64,000 nucleotides of DNA from Paenibacillus sp. RC67 (GTDB taxonomy: Bacteria; Bacillota; Bacilli; Paenibacillales; NBRC-103111): the NCBI RefSeq assembly GCF_030020805.1, contig NZ_CP125098.1:6223501-6287500 (forward strand), in the 5' to 3' direction. Made by a program: the position numbers and the translations under genes. The notes beneath the pieces were generated by a model that was not told where the DNA came from, did not search any database, and was given only the letters and a program-made list of their open reading frames with translations. This document shows positions 54,667-62,211 of this stretch, piece by piece; position 1 is the first letter of the stretch; each line of letters opens with the position of its first letter.

Positions 54667-56610
54667 TTATTTGCTTTCAAAGGAGAGGGCTGTATCTAAA
54701 AATCCGTCCTGACGGTCAAACAATCCAATGTCGCTTTTCCCATTTCCGTCAAAATCATGAATAATGAGCTTCGATCCCGGCTTTCCCCAAGGGCCAAAGG
54801 TAGACAGGAGCTGGTATTCATTATCACCTTTGCCTAAATAAACGGTGAAACGCATGGTTTCCGGATTCCAGCGAAGTACATCCTCCTTGCCGTCTCCGTT
54901 AAAATCACCTAATCGAATTTCTCCTGATTCATCGGGTACATTCAATTGAACCTTCTTGGATCTCCACTCCAATGATAACTTGTCAGCTGAAAGCTCCAAG
55001 CCGTTTATCGTATTCGGACGTGAAAGAAACAGGACCTTCTCGCCGTCGCTCACCGTCCGCTGTTGAAGCTCATTTTTCCACTCGTTTTTCATTGCGTAAG
55101 GCTTCATCGCCTTAGCCTCACCCTTGGTGACATAAAAGCCGTTTACCTGCATACGGTCCGAGGAAAGTCCGGCAAGGACCACATCGCCATTTGCTTGCTG
55201 AATCACTTGTAGATTCGCCCAACTGCGAGCCTCTGTTTTCCAACTGCTTTGCAGAACGAATCGTTGGCCGTCCGATACGTAACGTTCAAGCTTGCCATTA
55301 GGCTGTACAACCCACAGACTAGCATTCTCACCTGCTTTTTTATCGCTGACGGCAGCAGCAGCTCCATTAGTATAGGTGATATTAGCCCATACGGTAGGCG
55401 TTCCCTGAGGCTCATTGCGCAAGCCCTTGAAGGAGCCCGGCGTAACGGTGATCACTCCGTTTTTCACATCCCATACAACCATGTCGGCCTGCCCGTCACC
55501 CGTTACATCAGCGACCATAGGCTTTTTCTGCTCTGGGGGCTTCCCTTGCCCTTGCTGCACTTGTCCCTGTCCCGATGCGGTTCCATTCCATTTTATGCTC
55601 TGCGCCGGCGTGAACGGAACGTAGTCCTGAATCGAATAAAACACATACCGTTTGGCACGAATGCCAGTAATGAGCTTTTGCAGCAAGCTCTTATCCTGGT
55701 CCGGATATTTGTATTCCGGCAGGCCGTCTCTTATTACCGGTTGACCGTCCTCATCCATAACGGGAATTAAATATTTGAATTCAAGAAAAGGATGATAAAA
55801 GAACGAATTGATGTTGTTCGTCTTGCCTAATCGGTCAATAATCACTTTTTCATCTTTATTATAAGGAATGTAGTCAAAAGGCGTAGGCACATAAGCTGAG
55901 CCTATACTCGTCTCACCATATTTTTCATTACGAATGTTCATGTATTGTGCAGTTGGAGCATTACGGCTCACCTGCACATCCGCCTGATAATTCAAACCGA
56001 AATAAGAACGAAACAGCTCATCCTGCTCCGCAGTGGATCGATAATGCGGCGATTCCCAAAATTGCGGGGTCAACCCAGCTTTGTTCAATATAGCCAAGCC
56101 CGCTTTCAAACGCGGTTCCGCAAATGCAGCCGACATGGTCGATACCTCTCCAGGTTCGTCAAATTCGTTGCCGATTCCCGATTCATGATGTCCGTCGTCG
56201 CGACGTACATTCCCAACCTGATGCGTATAGCCATGCATTCCTAGAACCGCTCCGTCTTGAACGGCCTGCTTCAGCAGCATCTGATAGGCAGCAACATAAG
56301 GATTATCGGTCTGATCCAACGATACGTCATAACGTGAGCCGTCCGCAGGATAGTCAAGCCAACGCGGTATGACGGCAAGGTGATAGGCCACATGCTGATC
56401 CCGCAAATACTCCATAACCGCCCTAAGCTTACCTAGCTGCTCTATGGATCCATATTGCCCTCCCGGCCCGATATCCTCCAACCGCATGAGCACAAAACGG
56501 GGATTGCTTGATTCCCCTTCGACCTTAATATGATACGAGGTAAACATCATAAAAATAATAAGTCCTGAAATTGCATAACGCAGCCATTTAGAACGAGATA
56601 TGGCGGACAT
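54667..56610 (-). CDS. Secreted DUF2334 polysaccharide-deacetylase-like protein with FG-GAP repeats
   Basis: 647 aa. An N-terminal signal anchor (YAISGLIIFMMFTSYHI), then a DUF2334 domain (about 35-330) with RFVLMRLEDIGPGG, VAYHLAVIPRW, LGMHGYTHQ and FWESPHYRST, the Asp/His metal set of a divergent NodB-like deacetylase. The C-terminal half holds calcium-binding FG-GAP/VCBS units: DVTGDGQADMVVWD, DFNGDGKEDVLRWN, DFDGNGKSDIGLFD. Likely a surface carbohydrate deacetylase. The start at 56610 is 11 bases from GGGAG; an out-of-frame ATG lies between. A cre-like site with one mismatch is at 56662-56676. Confidence 0.85.
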   Translation of the reverse strand: MSAISRSKWLRYAISGLIIFMMFTSYHIKVEGESSNPRFVLMRLEDIGPGGQYGSIEQLGKLRAVMEYLRDQHVAYHLAVIPRWLDYPADGSRYDVSLDQTDNPYVAAYQMLLKQAVQDGAVLGMHGYTHQVGNVRRDDGHHESGIGNEFDEPGEVSTMSAAFAEPRLKAGLAILNKAGLTPQFWESPHYRSTAEQDELFRSYFGLNYQADVQVSRNAPTAQYMNIRNEKYGETSIGSAYVPTPFDYIPYNKDEKVIIDRLGKTNNINSFFYHPFLEFKYLIPVMDEDGQPVIRDGLPEYKYPDQDKSLLQKLITGIRAKRYVFYSIQDYVPFTPAQSIKWNGTASGQGQVQQGQGKPPEQKKPMVADVTGDGQADMVVWDVKNGVITVTPGSFKGLRNEPQGTPTVWANITYTNGAAAAVSDKKAGENASLWVVQPNGKLERYVSDGQRFVLQSSWKTEARSWANLQVIQQANGDVVLAGLSSDRMQVNGFYVTKGEAKAMKPYAMKNEWKNELQQRTVSDGEKVLFLSRPNTINGLELSADKLSLEWRSKKVQLNVPDESGEIRLGDFNGDGKEDVLRWNPETMRFTVYLGKGDNEYQLLSTFGPWGKPGSKLIIHDFDGNGKSDIGLFDRQDGFLDTALSFESK

Positions 56611-56770
56611 CCAGTCATCGTGCTCCCTTCTTGCTGTACAAAATGGAAAGGCCTGTTATCACAGAAACGCTTTCAATTTTGCCTAGGATGATTGTATCAG
56701 ATTTCTGCTTCGGCGAATATTGTTTTCTTTCAAAAAATAAAGCGTTTTCAACATGAAAATATAGCCATAA

Positions 56771-56829
56771 TAACCCCACAAAGTGGAGCCTTTAGCTTCG
56801 AAGTGGATTCAGGTACTTGCGGGGATCCC
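56771..56829. repeat. Dispersed intergenic repeat, copy 2
   Basis: Matches 44401-44460 in the same orientation. The hairpin formed by CCCCAC AAA GTGGAG here has a G-U pair where copy 1 has other bases, so pairing is partly kept. The right end reads GGGGATCCC. It lies in the 290-bp gap between the methyltransferase terminator and the DUF2334 gene. Confidence 0.7.
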
Positions 56830-56853
56830 AAAAACTTATAAACTGCTTATACG

Positions 56854-56882
56854 TAAAAAAAGCAGTCTGCGCAGCAGACCGC
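56854..56882 (-). terminator. Terminator of the methyltransferase gene
   Basis: GCGGTCTGC/GCAGACTGC 9-bp stem with one wobble, 3-base loop, then T7 on the minus strand. Confidence 0.85.
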
Positions 56883-56900
56883 TTCCTGACTACCTCCCTG

Positions 56901-57668
56901 TTACTTCAATACCGCCGCAAACCGTAGCCTCCGGTAATCTGCAGTCCAATAACTTCCGTTAAACAGCTCTTGACGTAGAATCGAGCAGCATTGAATATAA
57001 GCCTCGCGTTTGTGCTCCTCCGTCAATCCGACGAAAAACATCCCCGCAAATGTATTCAGCCAATGGATCATCCCTTGCTCACCGTCAACCAGTTCTGTAG
57101 GCCGATCGAATAACTCCATGTACCGAACCTCGAAACCATGCTGCTCCAGCAATCCGCTATACTCGCCGATGGTTGGAAAATACCACGGATTACGTTCCTC
57201 GGCATCGATGCCATCACGTTTCAGCACTTCGGCAATGGCCCGGTAGATACGTTCCACGTTTCCGCTGCCTCCGAATTCGGCTACGAATCTGCCTCCCTTG
57301 CGAAGAGCCAACTGAACGGAACCGATTACCTGCTCTGGCTGCTTCATCCAATGAAGTGCGGCGTTGGAGAATACAGCGTCGAATTTCTCCTGGAGCCGGA
57401 ACGTATGGGCGTCAGCCGTATCGAACTGAAGCTCAGGATATTTGCTTCGAGCCTGATCCACCATTTCCTGAGAGCTATCGATCCCCCGGCAGTCGGCTCC
57501 GAGGCGTGCAATTTCGTCTGCTAAATCACCGGTTCCGCAGCCTAAATCCAATATCCGCTCACCTGGCCTTGGTGCAAGCAATTCTACACCCCCTTTGCCA
57601 AGTCTCGATACAAAACCGATTTTGGTATCATAAAACGACGCATTCCACTGCTGCCTATTTTCATTCAT
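56901..57668 (-). CDS. Class I SAM-dependent methyltransferase (trans-aconitate methyltransferase-like)
   Basis: 255 aa. SAM-binding motif I ILDLGCGTGDLADEI, acidic motif DCRGIDSSQEMVDQAR, DTADAHTF and DAVFSNAALHWM are as in Tam/UbiE-type enzymes. The acceptor is unknown. The ATG at 57668 has GAGAGGAG upstream; the upstream extension to 57746 is not supported. Confidence 0.88.
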   Translation of the reverse strand: MNENRQQWNASFYDTKIGFVSRLGKGGVELLAPRPGERILDLGCGTGDLADEIARLGADCRGIDSSQEMVDQARSKYPELQFDTADAHTFRLQEKFDAVFSNAALHWMKQPEQVIGSVQLALRKGGRFVAEFGGSGNVERIYRAIAEVLKRDGIDAEERNPWYFPTIGEYSGLLEQHGFEVRYMELFDRPTELVDGEQGMIHWLNTFAGMFFVGLTEEHKREAYIQCCSILRQELFNGSYWTADYRRLRFAAVLK

Positions 57669-57882
57669 CTTCAATCCCGCTCCTCTCTTGTCTGTTCCTA
57701 TTTTATTATGCAGCATTAAGCTTATTACATGAAATATATAAAACAAATGATTTTTATAGTTAATACCTATAAGAATATTTTCTTTACTGCATGGTACTAG
57801 TCAAAGTTAGTACTTATGCGCTTTCCTCTTCATCGCTACACTACAAGTAAATCCATCATTTTACATGGGGGGGCAGGAAGGG

Positions 57883-58647
57883 ATGAATCCTCATTGGAAT
57901 CCGTTGGTTGACGAAACGTTCTTAATGTTTTCGCCATCTCATCTTATAGCCATCGTTTTATTAGGTCTTATCGGAGTGTCTCTTTATTTATGCAGAGTAA
58001 AAATACGGGAGTCCTTGATTCTTCAATCCTTTATCCGATGGGGAATCATTTTGTCTTTAGCCGTTCCAGAATTCATTTTGAACATTTGGTACGTACAGCA
58101 TGGACTGTGGAATATCAAAACAACACTGCCTTTGGAGCTATGCAGCATTATGCTCATCCTTTCCGTCATCATGCTGCTGACTGACAGCCGCCTGTTGTAC
58201 GGCTTCGTATTTTTTGCAGGCGTCGGTGGAGCTCTACAAGCCATCGTTACACCTAACCTTGGGTATCCGTTTCCGCACTTCCTGTTTTTCCACTTTTTCA
58301 TCGTTCACATCGCCATAATCGCTGCTGCCCTATATATGACCTGGATCCAACAGTATAAACCGGATTGGAAAGACATAGTTCGGACTATGATTTTTCTTAA
58401 TGTGCTCGTTGTAGCTGTTGGTGCTTTGAATTATAAGCTCGATACCAACTATATGTTCCTTATGCACAAGCCGTCGACCGCATCCCTCCTCGACCTTTTA
58501 GGCCCCCATCCCTACTATCTCCTGGCTGAGGAAGCGATAGCATTAGGTATGTTTTCCATTATGTATCTGATGTGCTTCGCCATTCGCGGCAAACGAAAAC
58601 AATCAAAAAAAGGAATGGATCAACTCGACGATACCCCACATGAATAA
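57883..58647 (+). CDS. ywaF: TIGR02206 family membrane protein (YwaF-like)
   Basis: 254 aa, six or seven membrane segments with PLVDETFLMFSPSHLIAIVLLG, LPLELCSIMLILSVIMLL, GGALQAIVTPNLGYPFPHFLFFHFFIVH, and DLLGPHPYYLLAEEA, which define the family. Function unknown; related to intracellular lipid/YwaF integral membrane group. GGAAGGG touches the ATG at 57883, and an in-frame ATG at 57865 is possible; a G7 run lies between. Confidence 0.87.
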   Translation: MNPHWNPLVDETFLMFSPSHLIAIVLLGLIGVSLYLCRVKIRESLILQSFIRWGIILSLAVPEFILNIWYVQHGLWNIKTTLPLELCSIMLILSVIMLLTDSRLLYGFVFFAGVGGALQAIVTPNLGYPFPHFLFFHFFIVHIAIIAAALYMTWIQQYKPDWKDIVRTMIFLNVLVVAVGALNYKLDTNYMFLMHKPSTASLLDLLGPHPYYLLAEEAIALGMFSIMYLMCFAIRGKRKQSKKGMDQLDDTPHE

Positions 58648-58692
58648 TATCGTAATCCTTGGAAAAAATACCCTTCAGGAAGGAGGGGTACT

Positions 58693-58848
58693 ATGCCGAA
58701 TTCAACTAATAAATCAACGCAGCAGGATGAAGATACGACTCCTGCAGCAGAAAGCAAGAGCACAGAACAGAACGCCAATCCTGGCATTGACTACACCAAA
58801 GATTTCATCTGGGGCAGTGATCAAGACGAGTACGTCGATGAGTCCTGA
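58693..58848 (+). CDS. Small acidic protein, 51 aa, unknown function
   Basis: AGGAGGGG stands four bases before the ATG. The protein is hydrophilic and acidic, rich in Thr, Gln, Asp and Glu (begins MPNSTNKSTQQDEDTTPAAE; ends IWGSDQDEYVDES). It is 45 bases after the ywaF-like stop and before a terminator, so probably the last gene of that operon. It may resemble small acidic spore or stress proteins, but I do not recognise a family. Confidence 0.65.
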   Translation: MPNSTNKSTQQDEDTTPAAESKSTEQNANPGIDYTKDFIWGSDQDEYVDES

Positions 58849-58895
58849 CAAAGCTCTTGGAATCGAGACACAAAATATGTTCAATAGTTCAAAGT

Positions 58896-58918
58896 CCGCC
58901 CTCCGAGGCGGCTTTTTA
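58896..58918 (+). terminator. Terminator of the ywaF-like operon
   Basis: CCGCC/GGCGG stem with loop CTCCGA, then CTTTTTATTTT. Confidence 0.8.
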
Positions 58919-59042
58919 TTTTCTATTTTTTTCCACAAATTCAGTAAAAAACGTCCAAAAATTTACGATGTTATCAGCCCCAACATATAAAATCGGTTTT
59001 TGCTAATTATTGCATTTACTTCTGAAATCTTAAAAGGATATA

Positions 59043-60094
59043 ATGAATTCATTGTGTTTATTTAGCCGGAGGATCCGTCATGCAACACTTACATTCGTTG
59101 CCTTAATTGTAATCTCATTAGTTCTGGACGAGCTGGGCTTTTTTGAATGGTCTGCTCTGCATATGGTACGTTTGTCCCGAGGTAAAGGTATTCGGCTATT
59201 CTTGTTCACGATTCTGCTTGGAGCCATAGTGTCCTGCTTCTTCGCTAACGATGGAGCCGCATTGATTCTGACCCCTATCGTCTTAGCACAAATGCGGGCC
59301 CTCAAGCTTCCCAGCCTCACTGTGCTGCCCTTTGTCATGGCCAGCGGCTTCATAGCCGATTCCACCTCGATTCCGCTAATAATCAGCAATCTGGTTAATA
59401 TCGTATCTGCGGATTTCTTCCATATATCCTTCTCTGACTATGCGTTGACGACGATGCTTCCTAACGTATTCTCTCTGATCGCTAGCATCACCGTCCTTTA
59501 CTTATATTATCGCAGGCATATTCCCGCTGTTTATGACGGATCGCTTGCTCATACACCTCGAGAAGCTATTAAAAGCATTCCGATGTTCAAGCTTTCCTGG
59601 TACATATTAGGCGCACTTTTACTAGGGTATCTGTTCGGTGAAACGCTGGGCATTCCGGTCAGTTTGATCGCATGCTTCACAGCTTTGGTGCTTGTGTGGA
59701 CCACCCATCGCTCCAAGATTATGAATGCTAATAAAATGCTGAAGGAAGCGCCGTGAATGGATCGATTCGTTTGCCGCATACGGCTTATTTGCTGCCGCAA
59801 TAGGGATGGGCTTCCTATCGGTGATGCTGTCCTCGGTCATGAACAATCTCGATTGATACGACGCACACAAGCGGCACGATTAAAGAAGCCTTGATTTACG
59901 CTAATGTGGTCGGCTACGATTTGGGGCCCATAATCACTCCTATCGGTTCTTTGGCAACCTTGATCTGGGTTCATATTTTATCGCGAAAAGGCGTTAACGT
60001 TAGCTGGGGGTATTACTTGAAAGCAGGCGTTATTTTAACGATACCCACTCTGTTCATTACACTACTCAGACTTTATATACGTCTATCGTTTTAA
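59043..60094 (+). pseudogene. arsB: Decayed arsenite-pump (ArsB/CitM family) gene
   Basis: Pieces of a 430-aa ArsB-type antiporter in three frames. Piece 1 (59043-59756) begins at HATLTFVALIVISL, so about 60 N-terminal residues are missing, and ends at KEAP. Piece 2 (59755-59856) reads YGLFAAAIGMGFLSVMLSSVMNN, about 27 residues being lost before it. Piece 3 (59852-60094) has IKEALIYANVVGYDLGP and ITPIGSLATL; the junction lost MPTV-like codons (about 11 bases). ArsB exports arsenite; this copy cannot. No arsR or arsC is beside it. Confidence 0.88.
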
Positions 60095-60151
60095 CACAAA
60101 TGCTGTTCCAATATTAAAGAAATGATGTAGGTAGGCAGGTGAACCAAAAAC

Positions 60152-61711
60152 ATGCAAAAAATTCCCGTCACCCGAGACGGTAAAAAAGGCTCCGATATTA
60201 TGATCGTGCATTCCGATGACGTAGTCAAAATCGAATGCTTGAGAGATAAGGAGTACGTAATCCATACCACCAATGAAAAATATTATTGGACTGCCTCTCT
60301 GGAAGCTTTCGAGGAATGGATGTATGAGGAAGGCTTCAGGCTGATCGACCAGATGAACGTCGTTAATATGAATCATGTGACCGGTTACGATGTCAAGAAA
60401 GGCATTGTTTATTTAAGCACCGATCAGGAGAGTCCCTCGAAGACAGCTTCGGCTGCCTGGATTCATAAGGATCATATCACCAACGTGCAAACCATGATCG
60501 GTGAAGTGAAGAAACTCGATAAGAGCAGCGAGCCGGACGAGTTTCAGAACGATATCTTCGATTCCATTTTAGCTCAGGAGGAAGATAGCCGTTTTGCCCG
60601 ATCCTATGCGATGATACAAGCCATTTATGAGAAGAAAAAGGCGGAGAAAAAGCTCGAGCAAAGCGAACAACGCTATAGATCCCTGTTTCAGCACAATCCC
60701 GACCCAATCTGCTCGTTCGATAGCTACGGCTACTGTACCAGTGCCAATCCAGCTTTATTCCAAATGACCGGCTACACGGAAGAAGAACTGCTGAACAAAT
60801 CCATTCATCATCTTATTGTGCCAGAGCATACAACCCGGTGGCAGGAGCAGTTTGCTGGCACCCTTTGCGGACAAAATCATCAATATGAAATCACCTTTTT
60901 ACATAAAAACGGCAGTGCTGTTGAATTGAGTGTTCTGAACGTGCCCATCGTAGTCAATGGACAAATGAAGGGCGTTTATATGATAGGTAAAGATATTAGC
61001 GAGCGGAAACGAGCTGAGGAAATGCTGCTCCGGTCCGAAAAACTATCGATTGTAGGTCAATTGGCTGCCGGTGTTGCTCACGAAATCCGCAATCCGCTCA
61101 CTTCACTCAAAGGCTTCGTACAGCTAATGCAAACGAAAATTTCAGGCTTCGAGTCTTATTTCAACATTATGATGGACGAGCTCGACCGGATCAATTTTAT
61201 CGTAAGCGAGTTTTTAGTAATCGCCAAGCCGCAATCGCTGCGCGCTCAACCGCGTGATGCTGCACAAATATTACAAAACACGGTTGCTCTGCTCAGTTCA
61301 CAAGCCATGATACATAATGTAAAGCTGGTTATGAAAATCGACCCCTCACTTCCAAATATCAATTGTGATGAGAATCAGATTAAACAAGTGTTCATCAACA
61401 TTTTAAACAACGCCATTGATTCGATGCCCGAGGGCGGAGAGATCGTAATGGAGCTTTGTGCTCGTGACGATAAACTGCTGATCCGCTTTTCCGATCAAGG
61501 CTGCGGAATCCCTGAAGAACGAATTCCACGGCTCGGCGAACCGTTCTATACGACCAAGGAAAAGGGTACCGGCCTGGGCTTGATGGTAACCTATAAAATT
61601 ATTGAAAACCATGGCGGCCGTATGGAAATTAGCAGCGTTGTGGATGAAGGAACCGTTGTTGAAATAACGATGCCTGTTTATCGAAGAGAAAACCTCCAAC
61701 TAAGAGGATAA
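60152..61711 (+). CDS. Sensor histidine kinase with N-terminal LytTR-like domain, PAS and HisKA/HATPase
   Basis: 519 aa, soluble. Residues 1-90 look like a LytTR DNA-binding domain (IPVTRDGKKGSDIMIVHSDDVVKIE, VIHTTNEKYYWTASLEAFEEW, EGFRLIDQMNVVNM). A linker with coiled-coil potential follows (about 115-178), a PAS domain (YRSLFQHNPDPICSFDSYGYC to GKDISERKRAEE), then HisKA with VAHEIRNPLTSLKGFVQLM and HATPase with NILNNAIDSM, DQGCGIPEE and GTGLGL. The kinase core is of the KinA/KinE sporulation type and may feed Spo0F/Spo0A. A LytTR domain on a kinase is unusual. GCAGGTGA precedes the ATG. Confidence 0.9.
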   Translation: MQKIPVTRDGKKGSDIMIVHSDDVVKIECLRDKEYVIHTTNEKYYWTASLEAFEEWMYEEGFRLIDQMNVVNMNHVTGYDVKKGIVYLSTDQESPSKTASAAWIHKDHITNVQTMIGEVKKLDKSSEPDEFQNDIFDSILAQEEDSRFARSYAMIQAIYEKKKAEKKLEQSEQRYRSLFQHNPDPICSFDSYGYCTSANPALFQMTGYTEEELLNKSIHHLIVPEHTTRWQEQFAGTLCGQNHQYEITFLHKNGSAVELSVLNVPIVVNGQMKGVYMIGKDISERKRAEEMLLRSEKLSIVGQLAAGVAHEIRNPLTSLKGFVQLMQTKISGFESYFNIMMDELDRINFIVSEFLVIAKPQSLRAQPRDAAQILQNTVALLSSQAMIHNVKLVMKIDPSLPNINCDENQIKQVFINILNNAIDSMPEGGEIVMELCARDDKLLIRFSDQGCGIPEERIPRLGEPFYTTKEKGTGLGLMVTYKIIENHGGRMEISSVVDEGTVVEITMPVYRRENLQLRG

Positions 61712-61718
61712 GAGCTGA

Positions 61719-61765
61719 AAAAAGCCTTCGGTCCCCACTTTTCTGTGGTTCTGAAGGCTTTTAAC
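61719..61765. terminator. Bidirectional terminator
   Basis: AAAAGCCTTC/GAAGGCTTTT with inner CCCCAC/GTGG-like pairing; A and T flanks on both sides; lies between convergent genes. Confidence 0.8.
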
Positions 61766-61792
61766 TGTTCCTATGGCCGTTGAACAGTGTGA

Positions 61793-62008
61793 TCAATAAT
61801 AGGGATAAGAGTATGGATACGGATAGTAAGGGTAGGGATATGGATGCGGATATTGATAATATCTTCCATCGTCAGTTACAACAATAGGTACGATGAAAGG
61901 ATTATAATAGCCTCCTCCAAGGAAATATTCCCCATGTCCCCCGTGAAATCCTCCTCCATAACCAACAGGCTGAATTTCTTCTTCATTTTCGAATTGAGTG
62001 TTCGTCAT
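61793..62008 (-). CDS. Tyr/Pro/Gly-rich small protein, probably spore or coat related
   Basis: 71 aa. An acidic start (MTNTQFENEEEIQPVGYGGG), a Gly/His/Tyr middle, FIVPIVVTDDGRYYQ, and a C-terminal run of alternating Pro-Tyr. AGAGGGAG precedes the ATG at 62008; the ORF can extend to 62179 but without a ribosome site. Low-complexity Tyr-rich proteins of this kind occur in spore coats, but this is inference. It lies beside prkA. Confidence 0.65.
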   Translation of the reverse strand: MTNTQFENEEEIQPVGYGGGFHGGHGEYFLGGGYYNPFIVPIVVTDDGRYYQYPHPYPYPYYPYPYSYPYY

Positions 62009-62211
62009 TCGGTATTCTCCCTCTTTCCGTAAGTAATATAGGCATCTGTCATAATGTAAGTATATGTGGGTAAGCCCAAGAGGGTGTTCGCCTATATAGA
62101 AAATGGGCGAATACCTAATCGACATTCTCTCAATCAAAAAACAGTAAGAGCCATCAATGGATGGCCCCTCTAAGTACACTCCTATTTATTTAGGGCACTT
62201 CGGCGCGCCTA

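Noticed and set aside
56736..56750. Second cre-like sequence before the DUF2334 gene
   Set aside because: Two mismatches at fixed positions, and 130 bp from the start codon; too weak to list as a feature.
58640..58990. 116-aa ORF overlapping the small acidic gene
   Set aside because: Basic, low-quality sequence without a ribosome site; the 51-aa frame at 58693 fits better.
61795..61860. Short tandem repeat of near 6-base units
   Set aside because: It is explained by alternating Pro and Tyr codons at the C-terminus of the 71-aa protein; not a CRISPR or mobile repeat.
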